From Bacteroidales bacterium (lineage in GTDB: Bacteria > Bacteroidota > Bacteroidia > Bacteroidales > Muribaculaceae): DNA of 64,000 nucleotides. Positions within the stretch are counted from its first letter, which is position 1. Every line of letters begins with the position of its first letter. The translations under genes and the position numbers were made by a program. Shown one piece after another: positions 8,666-18,200 of the stretch. The stretch spans positions 1 to 64,000 of the forward strand of contig DXXM01000011.1 of assembly GCA_019416285.1 (NCBI GenBank), read 5' to 3'. Under the pieces are notes generated by a model. That model saw only the letters and a list, made by a program, of their open reading frames with translations. It searched no databases and was not told the origin of the DNA.

Positions 8666-8673
8666 TAACTTTG
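8666..8673 (+). promoter_or_regulatory. -7 box for the YczE/YitT-like gene
   Basis: TAACTTTG is a full match to the TAnnTTTG consensus. It lies 22 bases ahead of the ATG at 8695, so the leader would be about 15 bases. No -33 element at standard spacing is clear. Confidence 0.55.
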
Positions 8674-8694
8674 CAGTGTGAAAGTAATTTGAAT

Positions 8695-9459
8695 ATGAAC
8701 GCTGCAATAGGAACAGACACTTTTAAAGACAAAATCATCTCATTCATCTGGCAACATTTCCTGCTTACTATCTCACTCTTCATCATGACTTTCGGCGTGG
8801 CCCTTTCGGTAAGGTCCAATCTCGGAAGCAGTGTAATCTCGACAATCCCGTTTGTAATGTCGCTCGCCGGAGCGGTTGGGAAGGCTCCGCAACTTACCAT
8901 AGGCGAATATACCAATGTGATGAATTTCATCCTTGTGGGCTTGCAGATTCTCATACTCCGCCGTCGCTTTCATGCCGTACAGCTCTTTCAGCTTATCATA
9001 GGATTTCTGTTCGGCTTTCTGCTTGATATAAATATGTGGCTGACATCGCCGCTGGTCTGCGACACGATTGTCATGCAGACTGTCGTTCAGCTGCTCGGCT
9101 GTGTGGTGCTCGCCTGCGGTATCTCGCTTGAAATCAGATGCGGTTCCGTCACTATGCCTGGCGAGGGAATCACGGTCGCCGTCAGCAAGGCTTCGGGTAT
9201 TCCGTTTGCGAAAGCAAAAATCATGGTCGACATCACGCTCGTGATTATAGCCGTGGTGATAGGATTTCTGTATTTCGGCACGTGGCAGTGGCATGTGGTC
9301 GGTATCGGCACACTGATAGCCATGGTTTTCGTCGGGGCGGCCGTGAGGTTCATCGACCCGAAGATGGAATGGTTTTCGCGCCTCCTCTACTATCGTCCCG
9401 GTTTCCGCCGCTACATCTACGGCCTTGCACGCTATATCTACCGCCAGTTCAACGGATAA
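8695..9459 (+). CDS. YczE/YitT-like integral membrane protein (DUF6198-like)
   Basis: A 254-residue inner-membrane protein with about five to six hydrophobic helices. The segment FGVALSVRSNLGSSVISTIPFVMS is typical of the YczE/YyaS/YitT group, whose function is not established. CGSVTMPGEGITVAVSKASG, near the middle, is another group motif. It has basic residues in a short cytoplasmic C-terminus. I start at ATG 8695; a GTG at 8653 lies upstream of the -7 box and cannot be used from that promoter. It is monocistronic, followed by a strong terminator, and returns to the higher GC content of the core genome. No link to the peptide system is shown. Confidence 0.8.
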   Translation: MNAAIGTDTFKDKIISFIWQHFLLTISLFIMTFGVALSVRSNLGSSVISTIPFVMSLAGAVGKAPQLTIGEYTNVMNFILVGLQILILRRRFHAVQLFQLIIGFLFGFLLDINMWLTSPLVCDTIVMQTVVQLLGCVVLACGISLEIRCGSVTMPGEGITVAVSKASGIPFAKAKIMVDITLVIIAVVIGFLYFGTWQWHVVGIGTLIAMVFVGAAVRFIDPKMEWFSRLLYYRPGFRRYIYGLARYIYRQFNG

Positions 9460-9472
9460 CAAAGATATTCGG

Positions 9473-9530
9473 ATTGTGATGGTGTTGCAAAATGTCAATT
9501 ATAACCATTTTGCAACACCATCACGATTTT
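9473..9530 (+). terminator. Strong intrinsic terminator
   Basis: GTGATGGTGTTGCAAAATG (9476-9494) pairs perfectly over 19 bases with 9506-9524, and further outer bases also pair. T-rich GATTTTTAT follows on the plus strand. It ends the gene at 8695-9459 and lies 23 bases from the convergent barrel gene, so it may serve both. Confidence 0.9.
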
Positions 9531-9552
9531 TATGACATACGGAGTGGAGTCT

Positions 9553-11652
9553 CTATTTCATGATGGCGGAGCCGGATGAGGTGACGGTCTGAATCTCGTT
9601 GCCGCGCTTTATTTTCTTGCCGAAACCGAATGTGTAGTTGACGGTGAGGTTCACGAACTGATGGCTGCTCGAATTGTAGTCCGTGTTGTACTGGCTGAAA
9701 TAGCGGCTTTCGAGACGTGATGTCTCGTCAACCCAGCTTTTGCGGAAAATATTTACTGCGGAGAGGCTTATGTTCCATTTCTTGTTGCGCCAGCCCACTT
9801 TGAGCTGATATGATGACTTGCCGCGACAGAAGGTTTCGTTGAGGGAATACTGTATCAGCCCGCGGTCGGGTGTCGAGTAGTGGAGCGAGGCATAGAAAGC
9901 CTTTATATAATATGTGGCGGTGGCCGAGAGCATGAAATAGTTGTAGGTATCGCTGTATAGGCCGGTCAGTCTGCTGAACCACATACGCGGCTGGAGCTGG
10001 ATGACCAGTGAGCGGTTGAGCAGCTTGGCGGTGAAGGAGAGTCCGAGGTCGAAATTCTGACAGTCGCCGTCGTTGATGATTGAGCGGAGCATCATGCCGT
10101 CGGGTCCTTCGGGAGTGAACAGGGGAACCGGTCTGTCGAAATAGCGGCTCCATCCTCCGGATGCCGAGAGCTGGAATCTGTTATTCGGAAGCCAGGTATA
10201 TTGCAGGTCGGCGGAACACCAGCGGCTGTTTTTCAGGTCGGGATTACCGGTCTTGTACAGCAATTCGTTTTCCTGCAACACGGTCGGGGTCTTGTCCGAC
10301 TGGTCCTCGATGTTACTGGAGTATCTCGCCGAAAAGTCAAGCGAATTTTTCTGATTGAAAGCGTATTGCAGATTCATGTTGACAAGGGGCGCGACGTCCG
10401 TCATGCTTTTGCTGTCGGTTTTATTCCAATCGCCGATTATGCCACCCTCGAGGCGTCCGTAGAGTTTGTCGGTCTGAAAGGTGTATCCCGCCAATGCTCC
10501 GTATGCCGATTGACTGAAGCGGTCAGTCGATACGGTGGTGCCGGTGTAGTCCACTTTATCGTGGCTGAAGATGTAATATCCGCGCAAATCGACGGTGTTG
10601 CGGTCGTTTATGGCCTTGTTCAGCTGCACCATGAGCCGGCCTTTGACGTTTTTGTCGCGGGCGTCGGTGACTATGGCCGTCTCTCTGGCACCTCGGTAGG
10701 AGCGGTTGCTGGCGGTATGCTGATATTGCAGCGCGCTCACCGCGTTCAGCCGGTAGCCGCGGCCGAAATCAAAGAAGAAATTGCCTGTCCATGACGGATA
10801 TACGACCTTTGAGCTTGAAAGTGAGGTGTAGTCAGAACGACGGTAGATGTCAGGGGTGAATATGACGGAACCGGAGGAGTTCATGCGCGGAGAGTTGGTG
10901 GCGTCGAGCGACAGAGTGTTGGCGACAGAGACTTTATCGGCTCTGTACATGGCGCGGAAAGATATGCCGAGACTGTTTCGCTGCAGACGGCTTCCGGTGA
11001 TGATGTTTTCCCGGGTTATCTCATCGGTATGGCCGTCCGCACCGGGAAATCTGAAAATCTGTTTTCTGTCGGTGCCCTGATGATGGCGGTCGGTATATTT
11101 TTCGGAGGCAATCAGGTCGTAGGTCATACGTTTGTAGGCCATTTTGCCGTATGCGAGGCCGCTTGCGGAACCGGCCATGAAGTTTTCGCGTCCCGTCAGT
11201 TTCACATAGCCGCCGAATTCATAGCGGCGCAGGGTGAAATTGACAACGTAGGGGTTGTGCTGATAGCGCGGGTCAGTCGGAAAGACAAGATATTCCACTT
11301 TTCTGACATCTTCGGGCCGGAGGGCTTCCATCTGCGCCTGTGTTGCAGGCTGCATGTCGATATAGATTGCCACGGGCTGGCCGTTGAGCGTAAGCACGGA
11401 AGAAGACACCGGATTGACTCTGATCTGAGGTATGCCCATCTGCGAGAGGAGGTCGATGGCGTTCTGTGCCGATTTCTTCTGATTGCCTCCGGGGTAATAT
11501 GTCGAGACGGCGCCCTGCACGTTCTGCATCTGTCCTTCCACCACCACCTCGCCGAGCTTCTGGTCGGCGATTGAGTCGCGCACTTCCACATTCTGAGCTT
11601 TCACTGATGGTATCACACAGCAAAGCGATATGAGGGCTGATATGGTTTTCAT
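9553..11652 (-). CDS. TonB-receptor-like outer-membrane beta-barrel protein
   Basis: A 699-residue outer-membrane protein of the same general type as the one at 4037-6130: signal peptide MKTISALISLCCVIPSVKA, TonB-box-like LGEVVVEGQ, a plug-like domain with NGQPVAIYIDMQPATQAQ, then a long barrel ending FGFGKKIKRGNEIQ with a short tail. The last strand is followed by about 20 residues, unlike the usual terminal aromatic. It lacks a SusC N-terminal domain, and no SusD partner is nearby. The gene for a small secreted protein is 14 bases upstream on the same strand, so the two form an operon. Cargo is unknown. Confidence 0.8.
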   Translation of the reverse strand: MKTISALISLCCVIPSVKAQNVEVRDSIADQKLGEVVVEGQMQNVQGAVSTYYPGGNQKKSAQNAIDLLSQMGIPQIRVNPVSSSVLTLNGQPVAIYIDMQPATQAQMEALRPEDVRKVEYLVFPTDPRYQHNPYVVNFTLRRYEFGGYVKLTGRENFMAGSASGLAYGKMAYKRMTYDLIASEKYTDRHHQGTDRKQIFRFPGADGHTDEITRENIITGSRLQRNSLGISFRAMYRADKVSVANTLSLDATNSPRMNSSGSVIFTPDIYRRSDYTSLSSSKVVYPSWTGNFFFDFGRGYRLNAVSALQYQHTASNRSYRGARETAIVTDARDKNVKGRLMVQLNKAINDRNTVDLRGYYIFSHDKVDYTGTTVSTDRFSQSAYGALAGYTFQTDKLYGRLEGGIIGDWNKTDSKSMTDVAPLVNMNLQYAFNQKNSLDFSARYSSNIEDQSDKTPTVLQENELLYKTGNPDLKNSRWCSADLQYTWLPNNRFQLSASGGWSRYFDRPVPLFTPEGPDGMMLRSIINDGDCQNFDLGLSFTAKLLNRSLVIQLQPRMWFSRLTGLYSDTYNYFMLSATATYYIKAFYASLHYSTPDRGLIQYSLNETFCRGKSSYQLKVGWRNKKWNISLSAVNIFRKSWVDETSRLESRYFSQYNTDYNSSSHQFVNLTVNYTFGFGKKIKRGNEIQTVTSSGSAIMK

Positions 11653-11666
11653 CTTCTCCTCCCGCT

Positions 11667-11999
11667 TTATCTGTGAGACATGGCTTTCTGGATGTCGACG
11701 GTGACTTTCTTGCCGTTGACTGTCAGTGTGAGCTTGCAGTTTTTGAATACCGTGAGCCTCCTGAACTTCAGTTTATAGGTGGCGACACCGCCCCGGACAT
11801 TGCATCTTATATCTTTAGCGCGGTATTTCCTGCCGTTGTTCGACAGTATGGCTTCGCTCACTGTGATTTTGTCGGGAGCATCATTGTCGACGAGGACTAT
11901 ATTGGTTCCATGGATATTGTTTATGCTCCGGTATCTGATTTCGGCGGAAGCGCCGAGGGTGGCGAGGCAGAGGATTGCCATCAGGATTAATTTTTTCAT
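11667..11999 (-). CDS. Small secreted protein, unknown function
   Basis: A 110-residue protein with a clear signal peptide (MKKLILMAILCLATLGASA). The mature part (about 90 residues) is basic and strand-rich, with repeated valines and lysines, ending VDIQKAMSHR. I do not recognise the family. It is the first gene of a two-gene operon with the barrel protein, suggesting a periplasmic or surface partner. A promoter with both -33 and -7 elements lies just upstream. Confidence 0.7.
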   Translation of the reverse strand: MKKLILMAILCLATLGASAEIRYRSINNIHGTNIVLVDNDAPDKITVSEAILSNNGRKYRAKDIRCNVRGGVATYKLKFRRLTVFKNCKLTLTVNGKKVTVDIQKAMSHR

Positions 12000-12028
12000 C
12001 TGTGATATGTCTGTTGGTTATGATGCTG

Positions 12029-12060
12029 CAAAATTACGGCATCACGACAGCTCACAGCAA
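12029..12060 (-). promoter_or_regulatory. Promoter of the barrel-protein operon
   Basis: Read on the minus strand: TTG (12060-12058), a 21-base spacer, then TAATTTTG (12036-12029). Both fit the Bacteroidetes -33/-7 pattern. The start codon at 11999 is about 30 bases beyond the -7 box. Confidence 0.6.
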
Positions 12061-12163
12061 GAAAAACCGGGCCGGAATTGTCCTCATTTGCCTGCCTAAG
12101 TATCTGGTAATCAGTGTGTGGAAAATAGCGTGATTCCTCATCGTGAAAATCAGCCGTTTAGAG

Positions 12164-13252
12164 CTACATCCTGGACACGAAATATTCCCTGTCAGGAGCG
12201 TCGGAGGCGAGGATACGCTCTTTGAGGCGGCTCCGGCGGTTGTAGAAGTTCTTTATTTTGATGTCGGTGAAGATGCACACGGCGCGGGGAGAGAAGCCGG
12301 CGTAGAGATAGGTGAGGAAAATCATGTCGTTTTTGCCAAGCTCCGGAAGCTGTTCTCTCACCCGGATCATGATGTTGTCAAGATAGGTGTTCACCAACTC
12401 TTCAAGCTCCGCTATGCTTTTTGAATCCCGCAGGGCGAGTATATGCTTCTCCACCTCATTGTATAGCGAAAGTTTCACTTTGTCGGAATCGTTTTTCTCA
12501 AAATACTCGTTGCAGAGCATATTGAGCGTGTCCATCCGGCTTCCGTAGAGCGCATCGACTTTCGCCTCCAGCTCGTGGTTGCGCTCTGACCTTTCGGAAA
12601 TCAGCATCGACAGCTCCTCAAGTTCCTTGCGTTTCTGAATGAACCTGCGGCGGACAGCTATGAATATGCCTGCTCCAATGACCACGAGTGCCGCCGTGAC
12701 TATGCCTAAAATCGTCCATGCCCGGCGTGTGTTGCGGTTTGAGCTGTCGAGCTGCTCCTCGTAATCGTCGCGGAGTATGTCGATGGTCTCTTTCAGTTTC
12801 CCTTCATTTGACGTCGGACACTGGATTATCCCCTTGTCCGTGTCGAGAACCAGTACGTCGGTATCGTTGAACCTTGTGCTGAAGGGAAAGTCGAGTGTGA
12901 TGTGCCATTCCGCGGTTTTGCCCATGACCTCGTCAGGGCGCGCTATCAGTGAGAAAGGCTCAAGCGGAGCGATGGTGCTGTCGCAATTCACCCATTCCGC
13001 CTTATATATAATAAAAGGTGTGTTCGAGCATTTCAGGTCAAAGACAATGCGTGTCCGGTCATCTTGGTTTGAAAGCCATCTGTATGTCATCTCCAGCTTT
13101 TCGGAAGCAGTCGCGGCGCTGTCTGACACCGTACAGGTGACAATATTCGTACCGTATGCCACCGCGAAGCTGAAAAATAGGAGCATGATGCAGGCGGCAA
13201 AGTGTGTTAAGTGTCTGCCCGGCGTTTTCATACTATAAACTGATCTAAACAT
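12164..13252 (-). CDS. Membrane-anchored regulator with C-terminal helix-turn-helix-like region
   Basis: A 362-residue protein of the architecture seen in many Bacteroides regulators. It has an N-terminal signal or anchor, a periplasmic region of about 150 residues, a membrane helix near 180-202 (AWTILGIVTAALVVIGAGIFIAV), a charged coiled coil (about 205-245), and a cytoplasmic C-terminus. The end, FLTYLYAGFSPRAVCIFTDI, then IKNFYNRRSRLKERI, looks like the LuxR/sigma-4-like helix-turn-helix of that group. It could sense an envelope signal and act on DNA while membrane-bound. The start is ATG 13252, or the inner ATG at 13231, which gives a cleaner signal. The barrel operon downstream on the same strand is a possible target; this is inference. 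Confidence 0.65.
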   Translation of the reverse strand: MFRSVYSMKTPGRHLTHFAACIMLLFFSFAVAYGTNIVTCTVSDSAATASEKLEMTYRWLSNQDDRTRIVFDLKCSNTPFIIYKAEWVNCDSTIAPLEPFSLIARPDEVMGKTAEWHITLDFPFSTRFNDTDVLVLDTDKGIIQCPTSNEGKLKETIDILRDDYEEQLDSSNRNTRRAWTILGIVTAALVVIGAGIFIAVRRRFIQKRKELEELSMLISERSERNHELEAKVDALYGSRMDTLNMLCNEYFEKNDSDKVKLSLYNEVEKHILALRDSKSIAELEELVNTYLDNIMIRVREQLPELGKNDMIFLTYLYAGFSPRAVCIFTDIKIKNFYNRRSRLKERILASDAPDREYFVSRM

Positions 13253-13273
13253 TTTATAAAAAGTTGAAGTATC

Positions 13274-14950
13274 TTAAGCATAAGGAACCCTATGATGACG
13301 AACAGTGACTATGGACATTCCGGTTAATAGGATTATTGATAGTGAAATTAAAAAGATGTATATTAGATTATAGACAAAATTCTCGAAGTAATTCCCCCCT
13401 TTTTTAATGAGATTCCCGTATTTAAGATATTTATAATTTGAAAGTTTATCGCCCGGCATTACAGCTCTCTCTGATTCTAATTTTGTTTGATTCTCCGGTG
13501 AGAACATGTATGGGAAACCATCCCCGGCATATTGTTGGGCCGGAAGAGTACAGTATATCATTCCATTGAACATTTCTTTGTATGTTACATCTTTTTGAGT
13601 TGTCCATGATATAATTGGGGATAAATCAAAAGGATCATCACCAAAAGGCGAATTTTGGAAGTCAATGGCAAATCTATCTTTCCCGGTCTCTTCTGCCGCA
13701 ACATCCCATTTCCCTTGTCGGATAGCAGAAGGAATCTGGCAAATATTAGGACGGAAAGCATTAAGTAACACGTTAGCAACTTTGCCGGGGAACGCTTTCT
13801 GGAGGTAGGCTCCACAGTTGCGTCCCATCATAAAAGCGTGCCTATAATTCATTATTATCAGACTCTTTTGAATACTATCTGAATGGATGGTGTTGATTAT
13901 ATTGCTTGCCATTATACTGTCCCTTTCAGACAATCTATTATAATCTGTCCATAATATATCGGTAAAGAGTATATTCACAGGCTTTTTCCGTTCATGGTTA
14001 AATTCTGACATTTTCTTAAGGAAGTTGAACCAATTGGTATTGGACCATATTAGCCATACGGTCTGACTATCAATAATAAACGAGGCCACAGCTTTTTCTC
14101 TTAGTGAATCAGAGGGAAACGGGGTGGCTGTTAGCAGACTGAAATCCTCGCGTTTTTCAACATTGCCGATTTCTGTGAATACGTTGCTTATGCTGTCTGC
14201 AAAATATTGTGTTGTCACCAAATCGTAGATCATGTCATATTGCGTACATTCAGGGTGCCATCTTTCACACAATACAATATGGTCATATTGTCGGAAAAGG
14301 TCTTTGATATATTCATTAATATCCTTTTTGTTAGCATTTATGAAGTCAGTATATTTGCTCACTGAGTGAGCCGAAGGACGAGGACGCGTGGCTATTGGCT
14401 TTTCTGCCAATATAATTTTGTCGCCGGTGAGATAAGTATTCAGACAAAAACTTACTGTTCCAAGAATAATCAAGAGTCCATATAGGCCTAAGATTTTAGG
14501 CCGGTTGAGCTGTTGACCGCATTGAAGTGCGGAGGTTGAATCAAGTTTCTTATCTTGAACAATTTTCAATTTGAATAGCCTTTTACGCCATATTGTAAAA
14601 GCGAGGCAAACCGCTGTAATCAAAGCAATTTGTAATAAAGCTACTGATTCCCACGAGAAAATCCAAAGCATAACTGCGGGAAAACTTGTAAACACTTCGC
14701 GTAAAACTACTCGAGGAATGTAGTTACGTCTGTTTCCCATATCCTTGAGATATGAATTAAAGAACGATAGCCCTAATGTCGTTCCTTTCAATATGAAACA
14801 ACTTAAATAATACAGGAGCCATATAACGAAGAATGATGGGAAAAAAGCTAAAAAATAAAAGTATGCTAATATCAGGGCGACAATTTGGAATATAAAGAAT
14901 GCCGTAGTTGCGTCAATCAGAAATACTATGAGTGATCTGGTTAGTCTCAT
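13274..14950 (-). CDS. RDD-like membrane domain fused to an EreA/ChaN-like domain
   Basis: A 558-residue membrane protein. The first ~190 residues hold four to five hydrophobic helices. The KGTTLGLSFFNSYLKDMGNR stretch, followed by an Arg-containing IPRVVLREVF helix, resembles the RDD family. Residues about 195-520 form a soluble domain with DHIVLCERWHPECTQYDMIYDLV near 225, and SLIIMNYRHAFMMG later. These positions match the secreted protein at 57266-58522 (VVLGERDHRDSIQYNFILDLL; ALVITSQPHAISYSG) and recall the Glu/His motifs of the erythromycin-esterase/ChaN/Tiki superfamily. A final helix lies near 525-548. The reaction is unknown. The gene is more AT-rich than its neighbours. The regulator gene lies 21 bases downstream on the same strand. 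Confidence 0.6.
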   Translation of the reverse strand: MRLTRSLIVFLIDATTAFFIFQIVALILAYFYFLAFFPSFFVIWLLYYLSCFILKGTTLGLSFFNSYLKDMGNRRNYIPRVVLREVFTSFPAVMLWIFSWESVALLQIALITAVCLAFTIWRKRLFKLKIVQDKKLDSTSALQCGQQLNRPKILGLYGLLIILGTVSFCLNTYLTGDKIILAEKPIATRPRPSAHSVSKYTDFINANKKDINEYIKDLFRQYDHIVLCERWHPECTQYDMIYDLVTTQYFADSISNVFTEIGNVEKREDFSLLTATPFPSDSLREKAVASFIIDSQTVWLIWSNTNWFNFLKKMSEFNHERKKPVNILFTDILWTDYNRLSERDSIMASNIINTIHSDSIQKSLIIMNYRHAFMMGRNCGAYLQKAFPGKVANVLLNAFRPNICQIPSAIRQGKWDVAAEETGKDRFAIDFQNSPFGDDPFDLSPIISWTTQKDVTYKEMFNGMIYCTLPAQQYAGDGFPYMFSPENQTKLESERAVMPGDKLSNYKYLKYGNLIKKGGNYFENFVYNLIYIFLISLSIILLTGMSIVTVRHHRVPYA

Positions 14951-15279
14951 GAGATATACCTTTTATTTTTCGTATGCAAAATTAACGAATTTCGCTCAAT
15001 GAAGTCGTGCAAATGTACGACTTCTATATTTACTGATTCAGCGCTAAGTTATATTTTTTCAAGATTGGGAGGCCATGACGTAAAAGCAGCAAGGCAGATA
15101 TTGTGTACTGCCTTGCTGCGACTCTGTTTTTATGTAGTTTTGGACCTGCCTTATTATAAAAAATGTGTTTATGTCAGGCTTGCGCAGGTGATGTCAGATT
15201 TGTAGTTTGACGTTATTATACGTGCCGGGTGTGTTGTGTCGGTCAGGTCTGTAGCTGGAATGTCGTGGGGAGGGGGCGC
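14951..15279. other. 329-base intergenic region
   Basis: It holds a candidate minus-strand -7 box, CAAAATTA at 14977-14984 (TAATTTTG), for the RDD-fusion gene, and the terminator at 15086-15119. A 68-codon plus-strand reading frame spans the terminator and has no protein-like features. Nothing else seen. Confidence 0.5.
15082..15119 (-). terminator. Terminator of the GH106-type gene
   Basis: GCAGCAAGGCAG (15086-15097) pairs perfectly with CTGCCTTGCTGC (15108-15119) around a 10-base loop. On the minus strand the stem is followed by TTTTA, fitting an intrinsic terminator for the gene ending at 15280. Confidence 0.75.
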
Positions 15280-18200
15280 TTAGTTGTCCGAAATAATCCG
15301 GACCGGTCCGAGGAGTCCTGACGATTGCAGGGGTTCGCCGGGGCTGACTATATCGAAGTTGGCCCATGTCAGCCGTGCCTCCGGTGCGAGAGCTGCGTCA
15401 CCGATGAGACGGTTGCGCCATGTATTGACCACCTCGACCTCAAGAGTGTTGTCGCCTTCGATGAGACAGGGAGTGATGTTGACCCGGTAGGGATGGGTCC
15501 AGGCGCCTCCGGCATATTTGCCGTTGACTTTTACCTTGGCCATGACCATTACATTGCCCAAATCGACATAGGTCTGTCCTGCGGGAAGAGTGTCAAGTCT
15601 GAAATCGGTCTTATAGACCGCCTTGCCCGAATAGTTGGCTATCGACTTGTCGGGGTGACGGCTCCAGTCAAAGAGAGTGTCGGTGGCCACCGGTTCTGCC
15701 GGTCCGCGGCGCGCCTCTTCGAAATCTATGGTCCATCCGTTGCCGGAGAGGTCATCCACGACGGTCGGTTCGGGATAGTTGCTGCCACCATCGGCGGGGG
15801 CGCTGATATCCTTGCGGAACACGATGAACGCGCTTTCGAGCGGCTCAAGACGCAGGGGCACGGTGATACCTTCGCCCGACGCTCCGGGTGTGAACTGCGG
15901 AAGGGTGCGGACAGTGCCGTCGATTGCATCCCACAGTTGCGGAATCAGACCGGCGCTGACGCGGAATGTCGGAGTGATGTCAATACGCTCGCTGTTGGGA
16001 TTTGCCACGAAATATATCTCGGCGTCGCGGAGCGAGCGGTGGATGAAGAGCGGCATCGGCTGTCCTGCTTCCACGGAGAGGTCAGGACGGATATTCATGG
16101 CGTCGAGTATCTCGGCCATACCGGTTCCTTCGGCCCATACCTTGCCTTTGCCGAAGTCGGTGATTTTCTCACCCGGCTTCCAGAGGCGCGCAGCAATTTC
16201 ATTGACGGTCTTGTCAGCCTCGGGATAGCCCGCGAGACTCGGCGAGCGTTTCGGAGCGGGGCCGACTACGGTCAGACCATCCTTTACGAATTTCTCGATA
16301 CATCCGAGCATTTCGGGGCGCATGGTCTCCTGCGCGGGGAGCACAAGCACACGGTATTCCATGCCGCTGTCGAGTATCAGGCGTCCGTCTCTGACGCGGG
16401 CGTGATTGCGGAGTATGTCGGCGTTGATGTAGTCGAAAGCATAGCCCTCCGGAAGCGGCGGATTACATTCGCCGGTCATCTTCGGAGCATCCTCGCCGAT
16501 GAAGTAGGCCACGTCTGCCACATATTGTCCCTGCTGGAGCACATAGTTGCAGCGGCGCAGATAGTCCGTGAAGAGGTCGAGCTGCTCAAACCATGTGTTC
16601 TTGCGGTTGAACTCGTTGCCGAACCATGCGGCTATACCGGGTTCCTCCGGGGTATCCATCTGATGGATTACGAGATGGAGCAGCGAGGCGTTGATGCCCT
16701 CGGTGAAGAAGCGGTCGACACGCTGCTTCATCACATTCGGGTAGCGGCCGAAAGGATTTCCGGCGGCGGTGCAGGATTCGGCCCATATCTTGTTTTTGCC
16801 GTAGATGTGGCCGCATGATGAGGCGGCGCGGTTTTCGATGTCGCCGAGAGTGCCTTCGCTCCAGTATTCGCCGGCAATCTCGTCGCTCTGTCCGCCGTAA
16901 AGCAGAAATTCGCTCGGGAATCCCCAGTGGCCGTAGTTCTCAAGCCATGTCGTAAGGCCGTGCTGATTGGAAATCTCTTTCAGACCTCCTACATATTCAT
17001 AGGCGATGAGGTCGGCCACGAGACGGCGCAAATCCCACAGATAACGGTCTGACAACTCATTGTTGCCGACGGGGATGCCTTTGAGTACAGGAAGATAGGG
17101 GAGTGGTGAGTAGCCGTAGCGTTCAGTGAATTTCTCGGCCATACCGTCGGTCCAGTTCTGACCGCCGGTTTCGTAGCTGTCCTCCACCACTATGCGGAAT
17201 GTCTTGCGGTCCTCGGGTGGTATGCGGCGGAGGATTTCACCGATATATGCGTCGAAATGGCTCTGAAGATGCTCTTTGTTGATTTTGTCGACCTCAAGGC
17301 CGGTAGCTTCCGGAGTGGCGGGTGAGTTTGTGACTCCGGTGGTGGCTATGGCGATGCGCGACACAACCCAGCGACCTTCGGGGATGTCCCATGTCAGCAT
17401 GCCGTCCTTCACGTCAGATGTCAGCACCACGACTTTCTCAGGGTCAATGGTCCAGGCACCGGTGGTATAGACCGGTTCGTCGTCCCACATATAATAGTCC
17501 CACATGGGGAGAGGTTCCTGACACATCTTGGCCAGCTGTTTCTCGGCTGTGCGCTCGATTTTCGGCTGTTCCGACAAAGTGAGTGCGATATTGCCCGCTC
17601 CTGCGGTGCCGACTTCGAGCATCATCTCATCTGTCTGAGTTTCGGGCAGGGAAACGATGATGGGGGCGTAGGGGTCGAAGCCTACTATATTCTGGTCGTT
17701 GAAACGGTCGATGTCGAAACGTCGCACTTCTTTCCATTCACCCCCGACCCTGGCCTTTAGCACCGCGTCGGTGCGTATCGGCGAGCTGACACTGATTTCC
17801 GCGCTACGCAGGGTGGTGTTCCTGTCGAGTTTAAGGGGTGCGGCAAGTGGCGTCCCTTCGGTTTTGGCGAGATTCCATGTCTGCGAGAAGGCTTCGGAGG
17901 CAAAGGCGGGGTAGGCGATGACGGCCTCATCCTGACATGCTCCCTCAACTTCTGGAAGAGTGATGGTCTGTCGGCCCGGGCCCTCGACAAGCGTCTCGGC
18001 CGATACGATGTGGCGCATCGATTGCTCCGGCTTGATCCACGGACCTCCCGACTGGCTCCAGCCAGGACAGTTGAAGATACCTATCTCGATGTCAAGCTCC
18101 CCTGCGGTTTTCAGTGCCTGATGCAAGGTTTTCCACCATAGTTCACTGTTGTATTTCGCATCTCCGTCGGGCAGCCCGTCGATGCCTATCATACCTATCT

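Noticed and set aside
14999..15205. 68-codon plus-strand frame
   Set aside because: Contains the terminator hairpin and has no homology-like features.
15325..16818. 497-codon plus-strand frame
   Set aside because: Lies entirely antisense to the GH106-type gene, shows no domain or signal, and follows from the high-GC codon pattern.
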